A stretch of DNA of 64,000 nucleotides from assembly GCF_000516985.1 (NCBI RefSeq), contig NW_006917094.1, positions 2,108,001-2,172,000 on the forward strand, read 5' to 3'. The position numbers were made by a program, and so were the translations under genes. Under the pieces are notes generated by a model that saw only the letters and a program-made list of their open reading frames with translations, was not told the DNA's origin and did not search any database. Source of the DNA: Pestalotiopsis fici W106-1 (lineage: Eukaryota; Ascomycota; Sordariomycetes; Amphisphaeriales; Sporocadaceae). Below, in pieces: positions 48,233 to 58,954 of the stretch (its first letter is position 1; every line of letters begins with the position of its first letter).

Positions 48233-48999
48233 GACAATGATAGGGCTCTAGTACAACTTTGTTTTCAAGTTTCGTCAAATGCCGACCATTAAGGGACTTG
48301 AAGCAAGTGTCCAGTCCGAGATCTGGTCACAATCAGCCCATACATTCGGGATTGAGCGGACTGTCTATGATGTATACATGCACTCGACGGCATGTTGATG
48401 GAATAATTGACAGGGGGTCGTTATCGATAGACTGATAAAAGCTCCGGATCCATTATCTTAGCTCCCTGAGCCTGAAAATGGTTGGTGCAAGTACTGAGGT
48501 ATCTCTCTCCCCACCTTTCATGATTGGATCTGGTTCCATAAAAGCACTGGAGAAAGGTGGGTACGGATAATCACACGGCCGCTCCGTCAAGCAGACCCCC
48601 TGCATGTTGAAAAGTGGAACTCGGACGCCAATGGGCAACCGACGTATGCATCGACATGAGGCTGAGGTGTAGGTTTACATATTCCAAGAAACTCGGCGCT
48701 TTTCAACTTTCTCTTTCCACCACGCATAGCCTTTGACTTGTGACCACGAAGAAAATTTCTCCAGAGCTCTCTCTCTTTCTCTTCACTTTCACTGTACAAG
48801 TTAATCCTCTGAATTTCGAAAAGCTATCGCTTGTTCTACTATAATCGCATATATCCGTCCTTTTCGATTCGCGGCCAGAGCCATTTCATATCATCTCCGA
48901 GCGGGAAACTGAATATACTTCAAATCAATCAGTCCGCGAGAATAACGAGTTCAGAGCATAACCAAAAACTACGGGTGGGATCGAGATCAATTCAGCACG
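48233..48999. promoter_or_regulatory. Divergent promoter region, COQ7 / RTF1
   Basis: 767 bp between the two start codons. The RTF1 side has a CTCTCTCTTTCTCTTCACTTTC pyrimidine tract near 48769, typical of a fungal core promoter or 5' leader. No specific site was identified. Confidence 0.5.
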
Positions 49000-51230
49000 A
49001 TGGCCGACCTAGACGATGCCTTCCTGGAGCTCGTCGGTGGCGATGAGTCCGAGGATGAGGCCTCGGAGCAGGAAATGAACATCAGCCAAGCGGGGTCTGA
49101 TTCAGAGGATGAAGGTAGACAGGCGACTAAGAGCTCCTCATCAGCAAAGAAAACCAAAAAGAGGAGGCAGGGTGACTCTGACGAGGAAGAGGGCGAGGCG
49201 TAAGTGGAATTTCTTCCGGCAGGCTCCCACCGCTGCATGTGGCCTTGCCTTCCACACCAATGCCCGTTTGCATCAACGGAAAATCTGGTGGGCAAGTTCT
49301 GGTTGCTCCCCACTACATGTGGTTCCCTTTGGCGCAACCTGGAGCGCACACCTCTACTTATTGCGCCTTCATTTGCGAAACCCCTCAAATCATTCTGATC
49401 ACTTGCGACAGCCACCAGACCTTTCTTCCCATCATTACTATGCATTGCTAACTTTGGTACGCAATTACAGTTCTGACGCCGAATCAGTGGCATCGCAAGA
49501 ATCCGTCCCGATGGATGAAAGCGACTCAGAAGCTGGCTCGCCAGCTCCCAACGCGAATGGAGCTGTCGCCGATGAGGATGACAAGTACCCCTACGAAGGC
49601 ATGTTTGAGAGCGCCAAGGAAAAGGCAGAGATAATGGCTCTGCGTGAGGTTGAGCGCGAGTCTATCCTAGCCGAACGTGCCCAAGAGATTGAGCGACAGC
49701 GCCAGAACCGCCTTCTCCGACAACTTGTGAGCGCTGCCGACAATAAGAAGCGCAAGGCCGACAATGCCGAGCTTGAGGAGACACAGCGCAAGACCTCGCG
49801 ACAAAGAACCAAGATTGGTGGATCCAAGGTCGGCGAAACGAGCGCCGGTATCGAGTCACTTCGTCGCGCCAGAGCAGAGAAGAGTGAACGCCAGCGTCGC
49901 CTGGCTGATGATCGAGAGCGCAACAAGAAGTCTGCCAGAATCTCTTCTGGCAGCCCAGATCGAGATGGTGATGCCGAGAGTGATGTTGAGTGGGATCATT
50001 CCAAGAGGCGTTCTCGATCGCGCACTCCCGAGGTCAAGGAGGTCCCTCTTGCCGATCTGAGAGACATTGAGCGTGTGAGACTTGGTCGCAGTCGCTTTGC
50101 ACAGATCTGCTTCTTCCCTGGCTTCGAACAGGCCATCACTGGCTGTTTTGCGCGCATCTCCATTGGCCCTGATCCTCAGAACAGAGATGGGCCCAACCAG
50201 TATCGCATGGCCGTTATCAAGAGTAAGTCACCACCTTTCACTGCAGTTCACGCAGGCAACTAATCTTTGTTTCTTCCCAGGATTCACGACTGGCAAGCCG
50301 TATGCTATGGAGAAGTCCAATGGACAAACATTCGTGACCGATCAATACGCTGTTGCTGCCCACGGCAAGGCCGAGAGAGAGTGGCCCTTCATTGCTTGTT
50401 CCGACAGTGCCTTCACAGAGGTAAGCAGTTCGACTTGTTTTGGAATAATCATCGCGCGTACTGACAACAACCTTTAGTCCGAGTTCAACAGATACAAGGC
50501 GACACTTCAGCACGAAGGCCTCAACATTCCGAAGCGACCTAACTTGTTAGCCAAGGCTGATGACATCAACAAGCTGCGAAGCAGATCCTGGACCGATCAA
50601 GAGCTGGACCAGAAGCTCCAGCGCGAACGTAATCTGCGAAACAAGTTCAACCCCTCGAATCGCGAAAGAATAGTCAAGCAGCTCGAGGACGCCAAAGCAA
50701 GTGGCGACGACGCCAGAGCCTCTGAGCTCCAAGATCAACTTGATTCAATGGAGGGCTCGCGCCTGGCATGGAAGACGAGTCTGACGGCAGCAAAGCCTGC
50801 CCCGCCTTCGGGGGTATCTCAGCAGGATCGACTTGCTCAGCTCAATATCGAGAATCGACGACGCAATGCCGAGGCCGTCCGAAAGGCTCAGCTCAAGGAA
50901 AAGGCAAAGGCACGAGAGGTGGAAGCCAAGCTGGCCCGTGGAGAAGATGTTGCAGAGGACACATCTCGAAGATTGCGCACTCAGCCCAAGTTCATGCGGG
51001 ACGAGAATGCACCGGCAACCGGCGAGCGTAAGAGCACACCGCTGAGCGCAACATCAACGCCAGCAAACGGCACACCCAAGATGGGAGCTGTTCCACCTCA
51101 CATTGCCAAGTTGCAACAGCAAAACTCAACGGGCGCGGACAAGAAAGGCATACCACAAATTCACCGTCCGCTCATGGATGATGACATTATTGGATCATTG
51201 GATCTCGACATCGATGTGGAGATTGATTAG
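49000..51230 (+). CDS. RTF1: RNA polymerase II-associated protein RTF1 (Paf1 complex)
   Basis: Exons 49000..49199, 49471..50222, 50281..50420 and 50478..51230 give 614 residues. RTF1 couples the Paf1 elongation complex to Spt5 and stimulates H2B ubiquitination in the nucleus. The N-terminus is acidic (MADLDDAFLELVGGDESEDE), followed by the histone-modification-type segment YPYEGMFESAKEKAEIMALR (about 145), a long charged helix, and the Plus3 domain at about 255-395 (EVPLADLRDIERVRLGRSRF, PGFEQAITGCFARISIG, YRMAVIKRFTTGKPY). The C-terminus is a charged coiled coil ending SLDLDIDVEID. The first intron is unusually long for this window (271 nt); the other two are 58 and 57 nt. Confidence 0.95.
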
Positions 51231-52137
51231 GGGCCCGACCAGGGGACAAGTGTAGAGTTATCAAGTATGTTCTGGCGAATTCGGGAGTGATTGCGACACG
51301 CGAGGTTGCCCAAATGACATGATTGTCCGGGCCCCTCATCATTGCCTACAAAGCAGCACGATCATGTGCAAGATAGAAGCATCAGTCCCAAGGCAATTAA
51401 GACGTATTGCCATGCATTGAATTAGTTAGTCTGAGATATTACGGTAGCTCAAAACAGCGCCTGTCTGTGAACTCCTTGACGGGAGTGTGATGGGCGCGTG
51501 TAATGAATCATCTCAGACTCACTCAAGCGCGTCCACTTGGTGTATTCGTGTCGAGATCCCGTGTTACTGCAAACTTCCTAACCTAGGTCAATGACTAACT
51601 CAGAAATTGGACGTTGCAAAAACTATTCTTCCGTCGCCCGTGTTGCAGCCAAGCAAGGTGAGCGTCAAGCAGAATTGCTCTGCATATGAAGACCTTGGGA
51701 TAAAATGGCTCCGAAGTATATCCCAGAATGGTCATCAGCACCCATCACTATTCTGGGTGGTTGGCAATGCATCATGGATGATCCCGGCTTTCGACGGCTT
51801 GAACAGGGCGATGCAAACAAGGCACCATGGTTTGCGTATCGCCCGAACAATTTTAGTCTGCCCTCATGTTAATAAGTCGGACACGGACTTGGAATCTCAA
51901 GTGCAACGTATTCCCAGTAGCCGGTGCCTGGTTCCCAAAAAAACTCCGACCGATAATCCGAGTATACTAATTACCTTGCTCGTGGACGTTTTGACATCGG
52001 TACGACCGATGCTACTGCTACTACTACCTGATTACATCCATGCGAATGTCAGAGGGCGCTTTCATAGCTTACAGCAAATACATGGTCACGACTACTTGCT
52101 CATCTTACCGTGCAATTATTAGCGACGAGGAACATGA
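51231..52137. other. Intergenic, no supported gene
   Basis: 907 bp between two + strand genes. A 171-codon + frame at 51607-52122 has no recognised motif and its codon use does not look coding; it was not called. Confidence 0.5.
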
Positions 52138-53175
52138 ATGTATACAAAGGGCAATAATCACGCATCGTCATCATCTCTGCCTACCATGAACCGTAGTACC
52201 AAGGAAGTTCGCTTCAGCAGTGACATGGCAAGGCCGACATACTGCGAGTTCCCCCGGGGAGACGAGGATAATTGGCCCATGGCAGAAACGTTTCTACTCC
52301 CTGAGACCCCGTCGGCATCACCCAGTCCGTTTCCTGGATCTGGATCAAGGTCAAGGTCTAGATCCCGGAGCAATAACACCCAGGAGAGGATGGTGACGGC
52401 AAGCCCAAGCCCAAGTCCCATGAGGAGCAGTACTACTCTACGGCAATCCTTTTCCGACTTTGGCGACGGCGCGGTCCTCAACCCGGCCAACAAGGCGTTT
52501 GTGGCAACGGTCAACCTGGCCGCGCGCTCGACGACGAGAGGGCCGGTGCAGGCGCTGTGGAATCTGATTCTGTACAGTTGGTTCCCGCCCAGCGACTACA
52601 TTGTCTGCTTCCCGGAAACCGGCGTGGATAACGGCGTGTGCGTGTCGGAGCTCCGGTGGGTCGCGCCGCCGCCGGCGTCGTTTATGCTGGGCCCTCAGCA
52701 TTCCTTGTCCGTGTCGACATCTACTTTTCCGTTACCGGGTCCGGCGGCAACAGTAGAAGGAAACGGATACTTTGGCCACAGAAGGCGGAATCCGAGCATG
52801 GACGCCACCATGAGCGCGGGGACAGTGGCCAGCGCCGAACCGTGCATCTTCATGGTGCAGTGCTGGAGCAGCGCGGCCGACACGTCGGCGGGCTGGCGGG
52901 CGGCCCGCGAGGCCTTTGCTCGGTACCTATACGCTCGTGTGGCGCCCGGCCGCCGGATGCTGTGCGCCATTGCCGTTGGGGCCCGATGTGAGGTCTATGG
53001 CTGGGACGGCGCAATGGGTTCCGGCGTGCCCGAGATGGGTCGCCGGCACCGCGATGTGCTCGACCTCTGTGACATTGAGGGGCGGATCCTGCTGGAGAAT
53101 CAGTTGGCGTTTGTAGAGAAGCACGGCCTGATTTATGCAAAAGCCACTCGGGAGTGGAGTGCAAGGGTTATGTAG
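52138..53175 (+). CDS. Unrecognised fungal protein with an SR-dipeptide region
   Basis: A single open frame of 345 residues; a second ATG at codon 17 (52186) could be the real start. I do not recognise a family. Residues about 55-100 are low-complexity Ser/Pro/Arg (SGSRSRSRSRSNNTQ, ASPSPSPM). The remainder looks like one folded domain rich in Trp and Cys: WNLILYSWFPPSDYIVCFPE, SELRWVAPPPASF, EPCIFMVQCWSSAADTSAGW, RRMLCAIAVGARCEVYGWDG, and a C-terminal LENQLAFVEKHGLIYAKA. There is no signal peptide or membrane segment. The high GC third positions in the second half support real coding. Its neighbours give no functional hint. Confidence 0.74.
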   Translation: MYTKGNNHASSSSLPTMNRSTKEVRFSSDMARPTYCEFPRGDEDNWPMAETFLLPETPSASPSPFPGSGSRSRSRSRSNNTQERMVTASPSPSPMRSSTTLRQSFSDFGDGAVLNPANKAFVATVNLAARSTTRGPVQALWNLILYSWFPPSDYIVCFPETGVDNGVCVSELRWVAPPPASFMLGPQHSLSVSTSTFPLPGPAATVEGNGYFGHRRRNPSMDATMSAGTVASAEPCIFMVQCWSSAADTSAGWRAAREAFARYLYARVAPGRRMLCAIAVGARCEVYGWDGAMGSGVPEMGRRHRDVLDLCDIEGRILLENQLAFVEKHGLIYAKATREWSARVM

Positions 53176-53909
53176 GATAAATGAGGTGGAATGTAAGATA
53201 TGATAAGGAAGGTACATGGAACATGATGCATGCATTGCGATTTGGAGGAATGAGACAGTTTGGATTCTCCCGAGACAAGATCACGGCACAAATATTTTAG
53301 CGAGACTGAATGACATTTCACTGCAATATGGCGAATCAGGAAAACGGGATTTGATTCTTGAGGAAGGATGTTCTTTTTTACATGGAAAAAAGTTATGGGA
53401 TGAGAGGATACAACCTACCTAGGCTTTATGTATATTCTTGACATAACAGCTTTTCTCCTGTGTATGTAGACATACTTCTACAGGGCATCCGGTCGGTCCC
53501 TCGTAGTATTAAATCACTAGTGGCACTATACTGCCTGTGTGTGCATTACACATCTGGTGCCTGAGCTAGGCGTGGCTGGCAGTCAAGTCAGCCGCTAAGC
53601 CGCTGCCAACTGGCAGCCTTCAAGCTGCGACAGTTATTTGTCAGCTCTTGGAATCTGACACTTCCACATCATCTTTCTCGTATAGAGTGCATCAATACCT
53701 TTTTTTTATCGATATAATCATCTACACATTTCCTATTTGAACAAATGATTTGATACCTCCTGCTGTTGGTATCCAGAAAGAGTTGTCCAAACTAATTCAT
53801 CAATTAAGAGCCGAAACCAATATATCTTCTCCTCTTCTTGACGCTTCGATGCACTATTCTGACCCTGAGCCCACGAGACCCCCAAGTACCTCGAGTAGTA
53901 TTGCCCGAT
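53176..53909. other. Intergenic upstream of Zn2Cys6 regulator
   Basis: 734 bp, 3' flank of the previous gene and promoter of the regulator. No gene seen. Confidence 0.55.
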
Positions 53910-56191
53910 ATGGAGACTAGCTCTCGTCGCAAGGTATAGCCTCACCTTGATCATTCCTCCAATCTGAGATCTAACCTAGTTCTAGGCATGTAAGTACTGC
54001 GGCCTCTTTGGTATATGTGGCGTAGCATGTAGAATTGACTCGGCTAGGCGATACTTGCTCCGCTAAGAAGATCAAATGTGACATGGGAAAGCCGGTGTGT
54101 TCTAATTGCCAACTGTACAATGTGCGCTGTGTCACCACAATCGTACGCAAGAGGCATGTGCCGTCCAAAGAACGGACGGCACACCCTCCGCCACAACAGA
54201 CCAGGTTGGTACCGGTTTGGTGATCCATCCCTTCACCAGTGCTAATATGACATCAAGCTCGTCAAATTCAGAATCGCTAGAGGCTCGGCTATCCAGGATT
54301 GAGTCCAAACTGGACTCTATAAATTCTTCAGAAAAAGTTCCATCCCTATCTGAACTGCTGCTCGCAGAGTCTTCGGTAAAACCGGGTAGCGTGTTTGGTT
54401 CCACGGAACAGAGCACAACTACCGCGGATGTTTTGACACCAGAAAGTCTTGAAGATCAGGAATCTGCCGATTTGCTGCCCATGAGAGAGATACTACCCAT
54501 CATCGATGCGTACTTTCGAGAGTTCAACTGCGTGATGCCGCTGTTTCATCAAGCATCGTTCATGAAATTATTACACGAATTTTGTTCCAGCACATCACGT
54601 AGGTCCAAGGTTAGCTGGGGAATCATTAATTGTGTTCTTGCGCTGGGATCAAAAGTCATGGCCATCGAAGCAGAGCCTTGTGAGTATACCCTATAATGAT
54701 GTGTTATGCACGATGATTCTGATTATAGCATTATACAGTACAATGCGGCTTCTCCAAAGCTACTATTCAGAAATACGAAGCAAATGCACAAAGGTGCCTC
54801 GACGAATTCATGATGCGCGAAGAAGATACTCTCGGGATCCAAGGCCTCCTTGCTGTTGTTATTCTTCATCAGGCAAACTCCAATAGCAAGCCCGCTTTCA
54901 TGCTCACAAATACGGCTATTCGTCAAGCTCACCGACTCCAGATGTACACTCGAGAATCACACGCCAATCTCTCTCCGGAAGAAGCAAAACACAGAGATAA
55001 CGTATTTTGGATATGCTATTTAATGGATAAAGTAGATTATTTGTGCCGTTTGAATTTAGAGACGAACTGACATTTGACAGGATCTCAGCTTCCGTAACAA
55101 AACACCGTCTATCCAACTCGATATTGACTTGGACATCGACCTCCCTCGAGAGGATGGTGGTGGTGTTTTACAAAGTGTTGACGGACTGATGAAATTCAAC
55201 TACTTTCGTTCCAGAGTACAATTGGCACATCTGGAGGGCAAGATATACGACAACTTGTACAGCATTCGGTCCAAGAAGCTGTCCCGCGAGGATCGGAGCC
55301 GCCACGTTGATCAAATCAGCGTGCTACTAGACAAGTGGCAGCAGTCGATACCAGTATCTTTGCAGGATGAACACATGATACATTGTCTCCCTCGAGTGGC
55401 CGCGGTGCATATGAAGATATTACATCATCATTATCTTCTTTGTCTCGTCTCCCTCCACGGTTTATACTCGATACACTCGGGGTGGATGAAAGCCATTGGT
55501 GTTTACGGACAAACCGTCCTAGCGAATATGGACAACAATACGGATATATGTATGCGGCATATGCAACCAGCGCTTCCTTCAGCCTGGACCAAATGTTGTG
55601 CTGCGAGTCGTCGAAGCATTCGATTGCTTGTCTCGGAACCGCGACAGACTTGCTCCTTGTGGTAATTTGCGATCTTTTCTTGAAACATGACCGGAACACG
55701 CTGACTAAGTATCAAGGCTGAACATGGGTGCATATTACTCAGGAATCATCATACTTTTGGCAAATTGCCAGTATTATCCTAGCCATGAAATGGCCAACGA
55801 GGACCACGAACTGGCCAAAGATGGCATCAAGCTCTTGAAGCATTTCGCGCATATCAAAGTCAATGATCAGCTACTGAAAGCCATGAGTATACTGGACGAT
55901 CTGGAAATCATCGCTAGCAAGGCAGTTGAGCACTATGGTGGACTTCCCGAAGCCTCTCAACCCACTCCCATTTCCGCCCAGGAGACCTACTCGATCACAC
56001 ACGATATCTTTGGCAATGGCCTCTTTGAAAACCTGGTGAGTGAAAAGCAGTTACAAACTAAGAATTGCCAGACTGCCCGCTGCTAGTGTCTAACTCGCCT
56101 CTAGGCTGTAGACATTGATGACCATGAAGCCGCAATCAATCCTATATGGGAGGATGATGGCTTGGAGTTCAGCTATTCGATGACAGTGTAG
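53910..56191 (+). CDS. Zn2Cys6 binuclear-cluster transcription factor with a 4-nt micro-exon
   Basis: Eight exons: 53910..53933, 53986..53989 (GCAT), 54048..54204, 54258..54679, 54739..55031, 55081..55661, 55717..56035 and 56105..56191, 628 residues. The micro-exon supplies Ala9 and the first base of Cys10. With it the zinc cluster reads C-x2-C-x6-C-x6-C-x2-C-x6-C (Cys10, 13, 20, 27, 30, 37; KACDTCSAKKIKCDMGKPV); no other join restores it. A short coiled coil follows (LEARLSRIESKLDSI), then the fungal middle homology region from LLPMREILPIIDAYFREFN, including FWICYLMDKDLSFRNKTPSI, ending in an acidic tail (NPIWEDDGLEFSYSM). It should bind CGG half-sites as a dimer. Introns 3 and 6 use AAG acceptors; for intron 3 an in-frame CAG 18 nt upstream also exists but would make a 35-nt intron. 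It is a candidate regulator of the genes to its right. Confidence 0.9.
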
Positions 56192-56947
56192 TCGCTTCTC
56201 AAGTGCAAAATCCCCAGTTGTCGCAGCAGTCGACCTTATCATTCGAGATCACCTTCTCGCGCAGCGGCGACGACTTCCACGGACTTGGAACCCTCGATAG
56301 CAAAAGAAACAAAAAAACAAGATGAAGTTTCCTTTTTATGCAATATAACGCGAGTATTTTGTCGGGATCAAATGCATGCAGGCTAGCTCCGCAGCTTCCG
56401 CCGCCCCTTGGGCCTTTTCTTTCGGTCGATACCACTTGTCTCGTTTTCGTACACAGGCTGTACGATTAACGCCACTTTATAAAATCGCATTTCTGGAACC
56501 AAGGGCAGCAAGGACCAGAAAAAACATGTGAACAGACAAGGTAAATACTACCAATATCGCGAAAAGCTTCCGATAACAAGTATTTCGACTACTCTGATAT
56601 GGCTCGCTAGGTCTGCACACGAGCCAAGGTTGAGTTGTCAGGCAGAATGCTCCAAGCCACCATCACCGCCACTTCATATGGGCTGCAGCTTGAATGCTGC
56701 GCACTAATAACGAATTAGACTTGCGTGGCATTTTTACACATGCAGGATTAAGCACCATCCGATAAACCCCGCATATTTTTCGCTGACTTCTTGTTACTCT
56801 TATTACATTTACCTACCCTTTGTTTTTTTTCTTTCCTCTTCTTCTTCTTTTTTTTAATAAAAAAATTTATAATATCTCAATTTATCATCTCCCAATTTCC
56901 CATCCCTGGTTGCATCCTCTTCATGTACTCTAGTATTGGTTTCATCA
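56192..56947. other. Intergenic upstream of HET gene
   Basis: 756 bp ending in a strongly pyrimidine-rich and then A/T-rich tract (about 56815-56880) before the HET start codon. No gene seen. Confidence 0.55.
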
Positions 56948-58812
56948 ATGACGGACCTTGATATCTGTGCTCTTACTGTTCCTCTTACATCCCAGAAAAA
57001 CAAAAGCATCCTCGAGATTCGAAAGCATGCTAAGGTTGGTTGTGCTCGATGTCTCATGCTATTGGAAATATATGAAAAATCCGAAGGTTTTCAGCCAACA
57101 AACTCAACAGCCGAAATATTTGCAGAAAGAGGCAGACAAGATTTGATGGTGACAATACGAAGACCTGGTATTTCGAAACAGCTGTTTGTTTTTGCAGCAG
57201 AAGGTATAAATGGTCCAGAACAGTACAACAACGCATTAAGCTTACATCATGACCAGGCTCTGAAAAGCTATTGCCTGAGATACCATATCGAATTATAACC
57301 GAGCGCACTTCTTCCAAAGCTTCTCTTCTTAGAGCCAAAACGTGGATAAATTCCTGCAACGAGAAGCACAAATCTTGCCGCCAAACAAACTCCACTCCCT
57401 TCCCAAAGAGACTAATCGACGTCAGTGGAAGGACTGTCAAGTTGGTGGATACCAACAAGCAATCGGGACGATACATAGCCCTCAGCCACTGCTGGGGTGG
57501 TGTTCGTCCAGCATGTCTTACAACCACGTCGACAAAAGAAAGAAACATGCGAAGAATTGGTTGGGACCTATTGCCCAACACATTCCGGGACGCGATTGAA
57601 GTCACGAGAGAGCTGAAAGTCCAGTTTCTGTGGATTGATTCTCTTTGTATTATCCAAGATGACGAAGACGACTGGAAAGAAGAATCATCAAAGATGGCAT
57701 CCGTCTACCGGAACTCGTACTTGACAATCTGTGCAACGGCTGGCGAGAGTGATGACGCCGGTCTCTGGCACCGCTTACCTACTGGTACTTCGACGAAAGT
57801 TATTATCCAGCATACAGCGAAACAGTATGAAGTTTACTTCAGAAAGGTTGGCGTTACGAGGTTTCTGCATACAGATTCGGAATCTGGAATTCATTTAAGA
57901 GAAATTGGGCTGTTTTCCCCGCTCATCACCCGTGGATGGACTCTCCAGGAACGACTTTTATCTCCGCGACTACTACATTACGGTCATGGTGAGTTACTTT
58001 GGCAATGCCAGGAGCTGAACACCTGTGAATGCTGCTCTGGCCTTACAGGGGACTCTTTATACATGGCAGGGACAAAAAGATTTTCCAATGTGGTGCGTAA
58101 TATGCAAACCAGTTCGTACCACGATGAGGTTGAGAATTGCTGGAGATTGCTTGTTGAACACTACTCGACGCTGAGACTTACATTATCCAAGGACGTGTTG
58201 CCAGCTGTATCGGCCTTGGCCAACATTTGCTCAGCAGCGCGGCCTGGAGATCGCTACCTGGTGGGCTTGTGGGAAAGAAGCATAATTGATGACATGTGCT
58301 GGAGAAAGATTGATGTCCTGACCAACCGACCAGATACATGGCGAGCGCCTTCGTGGTCTTGGGCGTCAATCACTGGACAAATCGGCTACTTTTCTGCATC
58401 GATAGTAAACAAGGCCTACTCGCGGTTGATACGGGCATCAACTCAACTCGCGGGCTCTGATCCCATGGGTGAAGTTTTGTCCGCCTCCGTGGTTCTCAAG
58501 GGGCCGGTCAGAGAAGCAATAATCACGGATGTTTACCCCCGTCATTTTCAAGTAGTCACTAGATTGGCCAGTGTTGACTGCTACGCCGACTCATGGACAG
58601 ACTTTCGAAAAGGTCTGATCGAGTTTGGGGCAGCCATCTTTTGCCTCCGTTTAAGAAGCCATTTTGCGTCGGACTTGATCATGATTCTGGTGGAAGTCGA
58701 TGGTAAGCCCAACGTTTACCAGAGAGTTGGTATAGTAGGAGTGAAAACCGACGAAGCCGATCAGTATTGGTTTGGGGATGATATTCAGGACAGGGAGATT
58801 GAGATTGTCTAG
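56948..58812 (+). CDS. HET-domain protein
   Basis: Exons 56948..57203 and 57257..58812 give 603 residues. The two parts look like separate frames, but a 53-nt intron (GTATAA donor, CAG acceptor) joins FVFAAEG to SEKLLPEIPYRII in frame. Residues 158-300 are a HET domain: YIALSHCWGG (158-167), LLPNTFRDAIEVTRELKVQF, WIDSLCIIQDDEDDW (211-225), ASVYRNSYLTICATAG; then the typical RGWTLQERLLSPRLLHYG and a C-terminal APSWSWASITGQI. An N-terminal CxxC (Cys32, Cys35) precedes it. HET domains act in heterokaryon incompatibility and cell-death signalling, although most fungal genomes carry many of unknown function. It sits tandem to the Zn2Cys6 gene and convergent with the amidohydrolase, with ends 142 bp apart. 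Confidence 0.93.
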
Positions 58813-58954
58813 GACCGTATCGCCAAGGAGTACAGCAATGATACGCGAAGATATGCGGCAGAGATAGCGTGCCCGCATTCTCTTATGCTGGAAAAGAGAG
58901 CTACAGGACGGTTGTGCCTGAGTTCAAGAGGTAGAATAAATATCTACATCATTA

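Noticed and set aside
49109..50263. A 384-codon frame beginning inside RTF1 exon 1 and running through its first intron
   Set aside because: The intron happens to be open in the frame of exon 2, but exon 1 in its true frame meets a stop at the donor and the spliced product has the acidic RTF1 N-terminus.
51607..52122. 171-codon + frame downstream of RTF1
   Set aside because: No recognised motif and codon use unlike the neighbouring genes; probably chance.
55383..55721. Alternative 112-codon frame in the Zn2Cys6 gene
   Set aside because: The other frame continues the fungal regulator domain (CCAASRRSIRLL...CSLW) and joins to WLNMGAYYSGIII.
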